64,000 nt of DNA from Streptomyces sp. NRRL F-5727. Its GTDB lineage: Bacteria > Actinomycetota > Actinomycetes > Streptomycetales > Streptomycetaceae. The stretch covers positions 62,001-126,000 of the forward strand of contig NZ_JOGX01000012.1 of the NCBI RefSeq assembly GCF_000719555.1, given 5' to 3'. A program made the translations under genes and the position numbers. Below, one piece after another: positions 7,758 through 16,045 of this stretch. The notes under the pieces were generated by a model that did not search any database, was not told the DNA's origin, and saw only the letters and a program-made list of their open reading frames with translations. Numbering within the stretch: the first letter of the stretch is position 1; every line of letters begins with the position of its first letter.

Positions 7758-9083
7758 CTAGCGCTGGGCGGGCCGGCCGTCGCCGCCGTGCGGCGGCGGG
7801 TTCTGGCCGCCGTAGCCGCCCTGGTCGCCGTAGCCGGGCTGCTGGCCATAGCCGGGCTGGGCGGGCTGCTGGCCGTAGCCGGGCTGGGCGGGCTGCTGTC
7901 CGTAGCCGGGCTGGGCGGGCTGCTGTCCGTAGCCGGGCTGGGCGGGCTGCTGTCCGTACGCCGGCTGGGCGGGCTGTCCGGGCTGCTCGCCGTACGCGGG
8001 CTGCCCCGGGTGACCGCCGTAGCCGGGCTGGTCGCCGTAGCCGGGCTGGGCGCCGTAACCGCCCTGATGGCCGTAGCCGCCCTGGTCGCCGTAGCCGGGC
8101 TGGTCGCCGTAGCCGTGGCCGGCCTGGTTGCCGTAGCCGCTCTGGTTGCCGTAGCCGCTCTGGTTGCCGTAGCCGCCGTAGCCCGCCTGGCCCGCGTACC
8201 CGCCCTGGCCGGCGTAGCCGTCCTGGTTGCCGTAGCCGCCCTGGTCCTGCCGACCGCCGTAGCCGCCCTGGTCGCCGTACCCGCCCTGGTCGCCGTACCC
8301 GCCCTGGTCGCCGTAGCCGCCCTGGCCGGGCTGCTCGCCGTAGGCGGCCTGGCCGTGGCCGGGCTGGGGGCCGTAGGCGCCCTGGTCGCCCTGGTCGCCG
8401 GGGGCGGCGGGGGCGGCGGGCGCCGCCGGGTCGGCGGGGGCCGTACCCTCGGCGGCGGCCTTCTTCGACTGGGAGCGGGCCCTGAGGTACTCGATCACGA
8501 TCGGGACGACCGAGATGAGGACGATCGCGATGAGGATCGCCTCGATGTGCTTGTGCACGAAGTCGATCTTGCCGAGGGAGGCGCCGAGCAGGGTCACGCC
8601 GGCGCCCCAGAGGACACCGCCGATGATGTTGAAGGTGATGAACGAGCGGTAGTTCATCCGGCTGACGCCGGCGATGATCGGCGTGAAGGTGCGGATGATC
8701 GGCACGAACCGGGCCAGGATGAGGGACTTCGGGCCGTGCTTCTCGAAGAACTCGTGCGCCTTCTCGACGTTCTCCTGCTTGAACAGCTTGGAGTCGGGGC
8801 GCCGGAAGAGCGACGGACCCACCTTCCGGCCGAACAGGTAACCCACCTGGTCGCCGAGGATCGCCGCGGCGACGACCAGCGTGCAGACCAGCCACAGCGG
8901 CGTGTCCAGCTTGCCGGTGGTGACCAGGAGGCCGGTCGTGAAGAGCAGCGAGTCGCCGGGCAGGAAGAACCCGATGAGCAGGCCGGACTCGGCGAAGACG
9001 ATGGTGAGGACACCGATCAGACCGAAGGTCTGGATCAGGTAGTCCGGATCCAGCCAGCTCGGTCCGAGGGCAAGCGTGTTCAC
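7758..9083 (-). CDS. DedA family membrane protein with long Gly/Tyr/Gln-rich C-terminal tail
   Basis: Residues 1 to about 200 are a DedA (SNARE-associated/VTT) membrane domain, with hydrophobic segments at [59 protein letters not shown] and [15 protein letters not shown]. The family signatures are present: E..(G)[23 protein letters not shown] and [16 protein letters not shown], with the conserved Arg residues of lipid-scramblase-like DedA proteins. DedA proteins are proton-dependent and support membrane homeostasis and lipid-carrier recycling. A charged hinge ([12 protein letters not shown]) leads into about 225 residues made almost only of G, Y, Q, P, D and A, in GGYGDQ-type and [12 protein letters not shown] repeats. 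I chose the GTG at 9083 ([11 protein letters not shown]), preceded by AGGAG. The tail nearly doubles the usual length of about 210 residues and predicts a disordered cytoplasmic extension. Confidence 0.92.
   Translation of the reverse strand: MNTLALGPSWLDPDYLIQTFGLIGVLTIVFAESGLLIGFFLPGDSLLFTTGLLVTTGKLDTPLWLVCTLVVAAAILGDQVGYLFGRKVGPSLFRRPDSKLFKQENVEKAHEFFEKHGPKSLILARFVPIIRTFTPIIAGVSRMNYRSFITFNIIGGVLWGAGVTLLGASLGKIDFVHKHIEAILIAIVLISVVPIVIEYLRARSQSKKAAAEGTAPADPAAPAAPAAPGDQGDQGAYGPQPGHGQAAYGEQPGQGGYGDQGGYGDQGGYGDQGGYGGRQDQGGYGNQDGYAGQGGYAGQAGYGGYGNQSGYGNQSGYGNQAGHGYGDQPGYGDQGGYGHQGGYGAQPGYGDQPGYGGHPGQPAYGEQPGQPAQPAYGQQPAQPGYGQQPAQPGYGQQPAQPGYGQQPAQPGYGQQPGYGDQGGYGGQNPPPHGGDGRPAQR
7785..8430 (-). 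repeat. coding tandem repeats in the DedA tail
   Basis: The last 225 or so codons of the DedA gene consist of tandem units. A 27-bp unit encoding QQPAQPGYG is repeated about four times (near 7855-7960). 18-bp units encoding GGYGDQ recur (near 8255-8330). There are also [15 protein letters not shown] units (near 8130-8180). Copies differ mostly at synonymous or single positions, so slippage and recombination should change tail length between strains. Confidence 0.85.
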
Positions 9084-9256
9084 GGTTCCGGGCTCCTGCG
9101 GTTCGGGGGGAGGGCATGTCGAGGGGAGGGCGGGACATGCCTGCGGCGCGCCCCAAGCTATCAACGTGGAGCGGCGGCCCCCGGTTCCGCCCGGGGCGCA
9201 CGGGATGCGGACGGGCCGCCTCGCGGCGACCCTGGGTGACCAGGAGGTGAGTGCCG

Positions 9257-9625
9257 ATGGGCATCGAGGAGTACGGAGGCGGTCAGGGACCGCACCCCGA
9301 CGTGCTGGTGGTGACGACGAACGACGTCCCCGGGTTCGAGGTACGGCAGGTGATCGGCGAGGTCTTCGGGCTGACGGTCCGGTCCCGCCATCTGGGCAGC
9401 CAGATCGGCGCCGGTCTGAAGTCGATGATCGGCGGCGAGCTGAAGGGCCTGACGAAGACCCTGGTGGAGACCCGGAACCAGGCGATGGACCGCCTGGTGG
9501 AGCAGGCCAGGGCACGCGGCGCGAACGCGGTGCTGATGTTCCGCTTCGACGTGACCGAGGCGGCGGATGTCGGTACCGAGGTCTGTGCCTACGGCACAGC
9601 CGTCGTCATCGGCCCGCAGCCCTGA
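9257..9625 (+). CDS. YbjQ/UPF0145 family protein
   Basis: A 122-residue cytoplasmic protein of the YbjQ (DUF74) family: small oligomeric proteins of unknown function, sometimes proposed to bind heavy metals. The family pattern [21 protein letters not shown], then [22 protein letters not shown], then [14 protein letters not shown] is present. It starts at the ATG at 9257, 9 nt after AGGAGG. A GTG at 9251 is too close to that site. It is divergent from the DedA gene and followed by a perfect 13-bp hairpin. Confidence 0.9.
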   Translation: MGIEEYGGGQGPHPDVLVVTTNDVPGFEVRQVIGEVFGLTVRSRHLGSQIGAGLKSMIGGELKGLTKTLVETRNQAMDRLVEQARARGANAVLMFRFDVTEAADVGTEVCAYGTAVVIGPQP

Positions 9626-9638
9626 CCCTCGGCCGGTC

Positions 9639-9672
9639 CGCGGGCCCGGGCGGCAGGTGGCCCGGGCCCGCG
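9639..9672 (+). terminator. terminator after the ybjQ-like gene
   Basis: CGCGGGCCCGGGC (9639-9651) and GCCCGGGCCCGCG (9660-9672) form a perfect 13-bp stem with an 8-nt loop, 14 bp after the stop. Confidence 0.85.
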
Positions 9673-9809
9673 TCCGCGTCCGTGCGGCGCTGGGGGCTCC
9701 TTCTCTGTCGGTACGCCGTCGGCCCCGGTCCTGACGTGGCGTGAGGTGCGCGGCCGGAGGCGCGGCCTTTCGAGGTGTTGTGCGGCATTTGCTCACTTAT
9801 GGTGGGCCG

Positions 9810-11087
9810 GTGGCCACCGATCACGACGCGACCGCCCCCGCCGGAACCCCGGTACGGATCCTTCTCCCGCAGGTGCTGCCCGCCCTCCTGGTGGGCGTCG
9901 GATCGGGCCTGCTGTTCCTCGGCGTCAGCGCGCTCGCCGAGGAACTCCAGTCGGTGCTGTGGGAGACCGTGCCCGACGCCCTGGACATCGGCCGGTACTC
10001 CTCGCTGTGGATGATCACCGTCCTCACCGTCACCGGAGTCGCCGTCGGCCTCGTCGTCTGGAAGGCGCCGGGGCACGCCGGACCCGACCCGGCCTCGGAG
10101 GGGCTCGGCGGGCCGCCGCTGCCGCCCCTCGTGGTGCCCGGCCTCCTCGCCGCCTCCGCCCTCGCCCTCGCCGGCGGCGTCAGCCTCGGCCCCGAGCAGC
10201 CGACCATCGCCGCCGCGATCTCGCTGGCCGCCTGGCTGGGCCTGCGGGCCGCGCCGGACGTCCCGGGGGCCTTCTGGGTCTCCCTCGCCATCGCCGGCAC
10301 CTTCGGCGCCCTCTTCGGCACCCCCGTCGCCGCCGCCCTGGTCCTCTCCGAGGCGCTCACCGGGCAGCCCGGCCGGGGCTCGCTGTGGGACCGGCTCTTC
10401 GCGCCCCTCCTCGCCGCCGGCGCCGGCGCGATGACCACCCAGCTCCTCTCGGACCCCAGCTTCGCCATGGGCCTCCCGCCGCTCACCGACCCCGGCTGGG
10501 AGGACCTGCTCGCCGCCCTGGTGGTGGCCACCCTCGGCGCCCTGTTCGGCCTCCTCGGCTGCTACGCCTTCCCCCACCTCCACCGGGCCTTCGGCCGGCT
10601 GCGGCACCCCATGCTGATGCTGCCCGCCGGCGGACTGGCGCTGGGTCTGCTCGGCGCCTTCGGCGGACACCTGACCCTCTTCAAGGGGCTCCACGAGACC
10701 AAGGAGCTCGTCGGCTCCATCGGGGTGTACACCTCCGGCGAGCTGGCCCGGCTGGCCGTCGTGAAGCTCGCCGCCCTGCTGGTGGCCGCCGCCGCCGGCT
10801 TCCGCGGCGGCCGGGTCTTCCCCGCCGTCTTCCTCGGCACCGCCTTCGGGCTGGTCGCCCAGGCCCTCGTCCCGGAGATCCATCCGGCCGTCGCCGTCTC
10901 CTCGGCCGTCCTCGGCGTCCTCCTCGCGACCACCCGGCAGGGCTGGGTGAGCCTCTTCGTCGCCGCCGTCATCGCCTCCTCCCCCGCGATGCTCTCGCTG
11001 CTCTGCCTGGCCACCCTGCCGGCCTGGCTGGTCGTCACCGGCCGCCCGCAGCTCCAGCTCGACCACCGGGGCGAGTCCCTCCGCTGA
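9810..11087 (+). CDS. ClC-type ion channel/antiporter (YfeO-like)
   Basis: A roughly 425-residue integral membrane protein of the voltage-gated chloride channel superfamily, closest by pattern to the YfeO-like 'ion channel protein' subgroup. It has about ten hydrophobic helices. The selectivity region GGVSLGPEQPTIA carries the gating-type glutamate of the G(K/R)EGP motif. A second conserved loop reads GFRGGRVFPAVFLG. In E. coli, ClC antiporters act as the electrical shunt for decarboxylase-based acid resistance. Here the gene is 50 bp upstream of glutamate decarboxylase on the same strand, which suggests the same partnership. I use the GTG at 9810 (VATDHDATAP). In-frame sequence upstream (from 9741) looks non-coding. 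Confidence 0.85.
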   Translation: MATDHDATAPAGTPVRILLPQVLPALLVGVGSGLLFLGVSALAEELQSVLWETVPDALDIGRYSSLWMITVLTVTGVAVGLVVWKAPGHAGPDPASEGLGGPPLPPLVVPGLLAASALALAGGVSLGPEQPTIAAAISLAAWLGLRAAPDVPGAFWVSLAIAGTFGALFGTPVAAALVLSEALTGQPGRGSLWDRLFAPLLAAGAGAMTTQLLSDPSFAMGLPPLTDPGWEDLLAALVVATLGALFGLLGCYAFPHLHRAFGRLRHPMLMLPAGGLALGLLGAFGGHLTLFKGLHETKELVGSIGVYTSGELARLAVVKLAALLVAAAAGFRGGRVFPAVFLGTAFGLVAQALVPEIHPAVAVSSAVLGVLLATTRQGWVSLFVAAVIASSPAMLSLLCLATLPAWLVVTGRPQLQLDHRGESLR

Positions 11088-11137
11088 CCTCCCCTTCCAC
11101 CGCACCGCCCCGCCCCCCGCCACAGAAGGAGCTCCCG

Positions 11138-12556
11138 ATGGCCCTGCACAAGGGATCCGACGACACCGACTCCGCCCCCTTCCGCCGGCTCGCCCTGAAC
11201 CCCTTCTACGGCGAGGCCGACCCCGTCGGCGGAATGACGGAGGCGCCGCCCCACCACCGGCTGCCGGACGGACCGCTGGCCCCCTCCAGCGCCTACCAGC
11301 TCGTCCACGACGAGCTGATGCTGGACGGGAACTCCCGGCTCAACCTCGCCACCTTCGTCACCACCTGGATGGAGCCCCAGGCCGGTGTCCTCATGGGCGA
11401 GTGCCGCGACAAGAACATGATCGACAAGGACGAGTACCCGCGCACCGCCGAACTCGAGCGCCGCTGCGTCGCCATGCTCGCCGACCTCTGGCACGCCCCC
11501 GACCCGACCGCCGCCGTCGGCTGCTCCACCACCGGCTCCAGCGAGGCGTGCATGCTCGCCGGCATGGCCCTCAAGCGCCGCTGGGCCAAGCGGAACGCCG
11601 ACCGCTACCCGGCCACCGCCCGCCCCAACCTGGTGATGGGCGTCAACGTGCAGGTCTGCTGGGAGAAGTTCTGCACCTTCTGGGAGGTCGAGCCGCGGCT
11701 CGTCCCCATGGAGGGCGACCGCTACCACCTCGACGCCGCCTCCGCCGCCGCCCTGTGCGACGAGAACACCATCGGCGTCGTCGCCGTCCTCGGCTCCACC
11801 TTCGACGGCTCCTACGAGCCCGTCGCCGAGATCTGCGCCGCCCTCGACGAGCTCCAGGCCCGCACCGGCCTCGACATCCCGGTCCACGTCGACGGCGCCT
11901 CCGGCGCCATGGTCGCCCCCTTCCTCGACCAGGACCTGGAGTGGGACTTCCGCCTCCCCCGCGTCTCCTCCATCAACACCTCCGGCCACAAGTACGGGCT
12001 CGTCTACCCGGGCGTCGGCTGGGCCCTCTGGCGGAGCGCCGAGGAACTCCCCGAGGAGCTGGTCTTCCGGGTCAACTACCTCGGCGGCGACATGCCGACC
12101 TTCGCCCTCAACTTCTCCCGCCCCGGCGCCCAGGTCGTCGCCCAGTACTACACCTTCCTCCGGCTCGGCCGGGAGGGCTACCGGGCCGTCCAGCAGACCA
12201 GCCGGGACGTCGCCCGCGGCCTCGCCGAACGCATCGACGCCATGGGCGACTTCCGCCTCCTCACCCACGGCGACCAGCTGCCCGTCTTCGCCTTCACCAC
12301 CGCCGAGGACGTCACCGCCTACGACGTCTTCGACGTCTCCCGCCGGCTCCGCGAACGCGGCTGGCTCGTCCCCGCCTACACCTTCCCCGCCCACCGCGAG
12401 GACCTGTCCGTCCTGCGGATCGTCTGCCGCAACGGCTTCTCCGCCGACCTCGCGAGCCTCCTCGTCGAGGACCTGCACCGGCTGCTCCCCGAACTCCGCA
12501 GCCAGCCCCACCCCCTCACCCACGACAAGGACGCCGCGACCTCCTTCCACCACTAG
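11138..12556 (+). CDS. gadB: glutamate decarboxylase
   Basis: PLP enzyme that turns glutamate plus a proton into GABA plus CO2, consuming cytoplasmic protons. It has 472 residues, close to E. coli GadB. The PLP lysine is in SGHKYG (about residue 281), with VHVDGASGAMVAPF carrying the PLP-binding Asp. The last residues ATSFHH resemble the C-terminal plug of E. coli GadB, which ends Ser-Phe-Lys-His-Thr and shuts the active site at neutral pH. The ATG at 11138 follows AAGGAG by 6 nt. It probably forms an operon with the ClC gene. No GABA antiporter (gadC) is nearby. Its stop overlaps the stop of the convergent lipoprotein gene by 4 nt. Confidence 0.96.
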   Translation: MALHKGSDDTDSAPFRRLALNPFYGEADPVGGMTEAPPHHRLPDGPLAPSSAYQLVHDELMLDGNSRLNLATFVTTWMEPQAGVLMGECRDKNMIDKDEYPRTAELERRCVAMLADLWHAPDPTAAVGCSTTGSSEACMLAGMALKRRWAKRNADRYPATARPNLVMGVNVQVCWEKFCTFWEVEPRLVPMEGDRYHLDAASAAALCDENTIGVVAVLGSTFDGSYEPVAEICAALDELQARTGLDIPVHVDGASGAMVAPFLDQDLEWDFRLPRVSSINTSGHKYGLVYPGVGWALWRSAEELPEELVFRVNYLGGDMPTFALNFSRPGAQVVAQYYTFLRLGREGYRAVQQTSRDVARGLAERIDAMGDFRLLTHGDQLPVFAFTTAEDVTAYDVFDVSRRLRERGWLVPAYTFPAHREDLSVLRIVCRNGFSADLASLLVEDLHRLLPELRSQPHPLTHDKDAATSFHH

Positions 12557-13773
12557 AGGCCGTCCTCCTCCCCGCAGGCCAGCAGGAACTCCGACCAGCG
12601 GACGCCGTCCCGCGTCACCTCGTACCGGCAGCGCGAGCCCTCCCGCAGGAGTCCGACGCCGGTACGGCGGACGTACGCGGAGCCGTCGTCCAGCTCCCGG
12701 AAGGTCCGGCCGCCGTCCAGGCTGCGGTAGCCGGACCACTGGGCGGCGAGCTCGATCCGGCCGCCCGGGCCCGGCACCGGAAGCCCCTCCAGCGAGCGCG
12801 GCTCCTTCACCGGGCCCGTCGTCCACATCCGCTGCCAGGTCCTGCCGCCGTCGAGGGAGCGGTGCAGGGCCCGCAGCGGGTTCTTCACCGGCTCGCCGCC
12901 CTCCAGCTCGCCCAGCTCCGCCGCGTACACGGCGTCCGGACCCACCACCACCGACGTGTGCCAGGCCGGGGTGCCCGCCGGAACCGGGCTCGGCAGCCGG
13001 CTCACCGACCAGCTGCGGCCCCGGTCCCGGGAGACGGCGACCGCCGACCGCTCGGTCCCCGGCACCACCCCCGACACCCACCAGGAGCCGTCCGGCTCCG
13101 CGACCGCCGCCGGCCGGGGGTGCGCGCCCAGCGGCGGCTGCGCCACCAGCTCCCGCCGCCGCCCGTCCCGGGGCGAGATCACCGTCAGCCGCTCCCGGGG
13201 ACACTCCTCCACCGGGGCGGCCCGGTCCACGCACTCGGCGGTGAGCACCGCGCCCACGGGTATCTCCGGGGTCCGGCCGGCCGGGCGCGGATCGACGCGC
13301 CGCCAGCTCCGCCCGCCGTCGGCGGTGAACCAGTCCCGCAGCGGCTTCTCCCCGCCGCCGTCCTCGATCAGCGCGCGCCCCGGCCCCAGCACCCACAGCT
13401 GCGCCGACACCCCTTCCGTACCACGCAGTTCGGGCAGGGGCGAGGCGCGCTGCTCCCAGCGCTCCGCGCCCGGGTCGAGCACCGCGACCCGCTGGCGGCA
13501 GAAGCCGTTCGCCGGCCGCGCCGGGTCGCTCACGCACTCCGCGAGGAGCGTGAAGCCGCTGCCGTCGGCGGCGAAGCCGAGACCGGACGCCCAGCCGGGC
13601 AGCCCGGCGCCGTCCGCGATCCTCGGCGGCGCGCCGAACACCCCGTCGCCGGCGGGCCGTTCACTGCTCCGCCCGGGCGCCGGGCCTCCCGTGCAGGCGG
13701 CCAGCAGCCAGGCGAGCAGCAGTGCCACGAGCGCGCGGAGCGGAGCCGGCGCCCGGGAAACGGGAACGCGCAT
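12553..13773 (-). CDS. secreted lipoprotein with Asp-box (BNR) repeats
   Basis: A 406-residue exported protein. The N terminus has Arg residues, a hydrophobic stretch (ALVALLLAWLLAAC) and a lipobox-like LLAAC, so a lipid-anchored surface protein is likely. Several S-x-D-x-G-x-x-W Asp-box motifs appear (TADGGRSWRRV, SRDRGRSWSVS, SLDGGRTWQRM, SLDGGRTFREL), which cap blades of sialidase-like beta-propellers. Four Cys pairs are scattered through the propeller. No sialidase catalytic Arg triad can be recognised, so enzymatic activity should not be assumed. The start is the ATG at 13773 after GGGGGAAG. It converges on gadB with overlapping stop codons. Confidence 0.82.
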   Translation of the reverse strand: MRVPVSRAPAPLRALVALLLAWLLAACTGGPAPGRSSERPAGDGVFGAPPRIADGAGLPGWASGLGFAADGSGFTLLAECVSDPARPANGFCRQRVAVLDPGAERWEQRASPLPELRGTEGVSAQLWVLGPGRALIEDGGGEKPLRDWFTADGGRSWRRVDPRPAGRTPEIPVGAVLTAECVDRAAPVEECPRERLTVISPRDGRRRELVAQPPLGAHPRPAAVAEPDGSWWVSGVVPGTERSAVAVSRDRGRSWSVSRLPSPVPAGTPAWHTSVVVGPDAVYAAELGELEGGEPVKNPLRALHRSLDGGRTWQRMWTTGPVKEPRSLEGLPVPGPGGRIELAAQWSGYRSLDGGRTFRELDDGSAYVRRTGVGLLREGSRCRYEVTRDGVRWSEFLLACGEEDGL

Positions 13774-13870
13774 CGGACTTCCCCCTGTCCGTCGGGCGGT
13801 TCGCGGTGAACCGTCTGCTCCTGGTACACCGCTCACCGCCTCCGGGTTCCCACCCGGGGGAGGATTTCCG

Positions 13871-14410
13871 CTACTTCTCGCGCTCCAGGGCGATCAGCTC
13901 GAAGGAACCCTTGCCGTCGAGGGATTCGCGGATCACGTCCGCGTGCCCGGCGTGCCGCCCCATCTCCTGGACGAGGTGCAGCAGCATCCAGCGGACCGTG
14001 ACCCGCCCGTCCGCCGGGAACCAGGGCGCCGGCGGCAGCGGGAAGGTGTCGTCCAGGCTGGGGACCGTACGCACGAACTCCTCGGTCTCCTTGGCCACGC
14101 CGTCCCAGAAGGCGAGGACCTCGGGGATCGTCTCGCCGTCGACGAGCCGGAACGCCTCGCCCCAGGTCTCCTGGCTGCGCTGCTTCTCGTTCTCCCTCTC
14201 CTGCGCGAGCCGCAGCCAGTTCAGCTCCACCTCGGCCACGTGCTTGACCAGGCCGGAGAGGCTGAGCTCGCTCGCGCTGGGCCGGCTCGCCGCCTGCTCC
14301 TCGGTGAGGCCGAGGAGCGCGCGGCGGAGCGCCGCGCGCTGGGCCTCCACGAAGTTGAGGAACGCGCCGCGCTCGTCGCCGGGGGCCTCCGCGGGAACAA
14401 GAGCCACCAT
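13871..14410 (-). CDS. DinB-fold protein (DUF664), putative thiol-dependent transferase
   Basis: A 179-residue four-helix-bundle protein of the DinB/DUF664 group, which in actinobacteria includes mycothiol-dependent S-transferases. The three metal-ligand histidines typical of the fold are visible: LVKHVAEVELNW, RWMLLHLVQEMGRHAGHADVIRESLDG (H-x3-H-type cluster). The starter ATG at 14410 (MVALVPAEAPGD) lies 66 bp downstream of the aldehyde dehydrogenase on the same strand. A palindromic element (14476-14496) sits between the two genes. The thiol substrate is not deducible. Confidence 0.85.
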   Translation of the reverse strand: MVALVPAEAPGDERGAFLNFVEAQRAALRRALLGLTEEQAASRPSASELSLSGLVKHVAEVELNWLRLAQERENEKQRSQETWGEAFRLVDGETIPEVLAFWDGVAKETEEFVRTVPSLDDTFPLPPAPWFPADGRVTVRWMLLHLVQEMGRHAGHADVIRESLDGKGSFELIALEREK

Positions 14411-14475
14411 GATGTCCGCCTTCCGTACGGGTTCCGCCCGTGTGCTTCCCGGGCAGAACCCACGTTACGAAAGAA

Positions 14476-14496
14476 CTAGGACAGATCTGGTCCTAG
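14476..14496. promoter_or_regulatory. palindrome between aldehyde dehydrogenase and DinB genes
   Basis: CTAGGAC (14476-14482) and GTCCTAG (14490-14496) are perfect inverted repeats around AGATCTG. The element overlaps the stop codon of the dehydrogenase gene and lies 66 bp upstream of the DinB gene start. Size and symmetry fit a TetR/MarR-type dimer operator. It could also be a weak terminator. Confidence 0.4.
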
Positions 14497-15950
14497 AAGG
14501 GGAACCGGCTCCGCCCGTGCTGGATGGAGATCCACTTCTGGGTGGTGAACGCGTCCACCATCGCGTCGCCGTTGAGCCGACCGATGCCCGAGTGCTTCTC
14601 GCCGCCGAAGGGGACGATCGGCTCGTCGTGCACGGTGCCGTCGTTGATGTGGATCATGCCGGTGTGGATCCGCTTGGCCACCCGGACGCCCCGCTCGACG
14701 TCGGCGGTGTGGACGGCGCCGCTGAGCCCGTACGGGGTGTCGTTGGCGATCCGTACGGCCTCGTCCTCGCCGTCGAAGGGGATGATCAGGGCCACCGGGC
14801 CGAAGATCTCCTGGCCGAGGACGGGCGCGTCGGCCGGGACGCCGGTGAGCACGGACGGGGAGACGAGGTTGCCCTCGACCGTGCCGTGCAGCAGGGCGGT
14901 GGCGCCGGCCGCCACGGCCTGGTCGACGACGCCGGAGACCGACTCGGCCTGCTGGGAGTTGATGAGCGGGCCGATGTGGGTGCCGGGGTCGGCCGGGTCG
15001 CCGACCCGCAGGGTCTTCACCTTGGCCACGAACTTCTCGGTGAACTCCGCCTCCAGGCGGCGGTCGACCAGGATGCGGTTGGCGGCCATGCAGACCTGGC
15101 CCTGGTGGACGAAGCGGCTGAAGACGGCGGCGTCGACCGCGTAGTCCAGGTCGGCGTCCTCGAGGACGATCAGGGCGCTGTTGCCGCCGAGTTCGAGGAC
15201 GGCGTGCTTGAAGTTCTCGGCGCAGACGGTGGCGACGTGGCGGCCGACCTTGTCGGAGCCGGTGAAGGAGATGACCTTCGGGACCGGGTGGGTCAGCAGC
15301 GCGTCGCCGATCTCGGCGATGTCGGTGACGACGACGTTGAGCAGGCCGGCGGGGAGGCCCGCGTCCTCCAGGATCTTCGCGACCAGGGTGCCGCCGCAGA
15401 CCGGGGTGTTCTGGTGCGGCTTGAGGACGACCGCGTTGCCCAGGGCGAGCGCCGGGGCGACCGACTTGATCGAGAGGAGGAAGGGGAAGTTGAAGGGGGA
15501 GATGACGCCGACGACGCCGACCGGGAGGCGGTAGACGCGGTTCTCCTTGCCGTCGACCGGGGACGGCAGGATGCGGCCCTCGGGGCGCAGCGCCAGCTGG
15601 ATCGCCTCGCGCAGGAACTCCTTGGCGAGGTGGAGCTCGAAGGCGGCCTTGAGGCGGGTGCCGCCGAGCTCGGCGACGATCGTCTCGGCGATCTCGTCCT
15701 CGCGGTCCTCGACGATCCGCAGGGCGCGCTCGAAGACCAGCCGCCGGGTGTAGGGGTTGGTGTCGGCCCACGCGGCCTGGGCGCGCTCGGCGGCCCGGTA
15801 GGCGCGGTCGACCTCCTCGGCGGTGGCCACCGTGATCGAGGCCAGCTTCTCCCCGGTGTACGGGTTGAAGTCGATGATGTCCCAGGAGCCGCTGCCCGGC
15901 TTCCACTCGCCGTCGATGAACTGGTGGGCCAGGTCGGTGAAGTGCGACAT
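14493..15950 (-). CDS. NAD(P)-dependent aldehyde dehydrogenase
   Basis: A 485-residue class of aldehyde dehydrogenase near benzaldehyde/vanillin-type enzymes, oxidising an aldehyde to the acid with NAD(P)+. The cofactor region ISPFNFPFLLSIKSVAPALA and SFTGSDKVGRHV, the catalytic general base Glu in LELGGNSALIV and the nucleophilic Cys in HQGQVCMAANR (about residue 288) are all present. The C-terminal EIFGPVA and PFGGEKHSGIGR are standard. The start is the ATG at 15950 (MSHFTDLAHQF). No dedicated regulator sits next to it. The substrate is unknown. Confidence 0.92.
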   Translation of the reverse strand: MSHFTDLAHQFIDGEWKPGSGSWDIIDFNPYTGEKLASITVATAEEVDRAYRAAERAQAAWADTNPYTRRLVFERALRIVEDREDEIAETIVAELGGTRLKAAFELHLAKEFLREAIQLALRPEGRILPSPVDGKENRVYRLPVGVVGVISPFNFPFLLSIKSVAPALALGNAVVLKPHQNTPVCGGTLVAKILEDAGLPAGLLNVVVTDIAEIGDALLTHPVPKVISFTGSDKVGRHVATVCAENFKHAVLELGGNSALIVLEDADLDYAVDAAVFSRFVHQGQVCMAANRILVDRRLEAEFTEKFVAKVKTLRVGDPADPGTHIGPLINSQQAESVSGVVDQAVAAGATALLHGTVEGNLVSPSVLTGVPADAPVLGQEIFGPVALIIPFDGEDEAVRIANDTPYGLSGAVHTADVERGVRVAKRIHTGMIHINDGTVHDEPIVPFGGEKHSGIGRLNGDAMVDAFTTQKWISIQHGRSRFPF

Positions 15951-16045
15951 GGACGTGAGGACCCCTCTGCCGGCTGCCGGTCGGCCGGGAGCGCGCGGGC
16001 GCCCGGTCGCCGGGGCTACTGATGCGCCGTCATCGTACTGATGTC

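Noticed and set aside
7785..8430. CRISPR-like repeat array
   Set aside because: The repeats are coding, directly abutting, without unique spacers, and stay in the reading frame of the DedA tail.
9810..12556. Complete gad acid-resistance island
   Set aside because: No gadC-type antiporter or gad regulator is present, so only a two-gene pair is claimed.
12553..13773. Sialidase
   Set aside because: Asp-box repeats are present but no Arg triad or Tyr/Glu pair could be placed. Called only a propeller lipoprotein.
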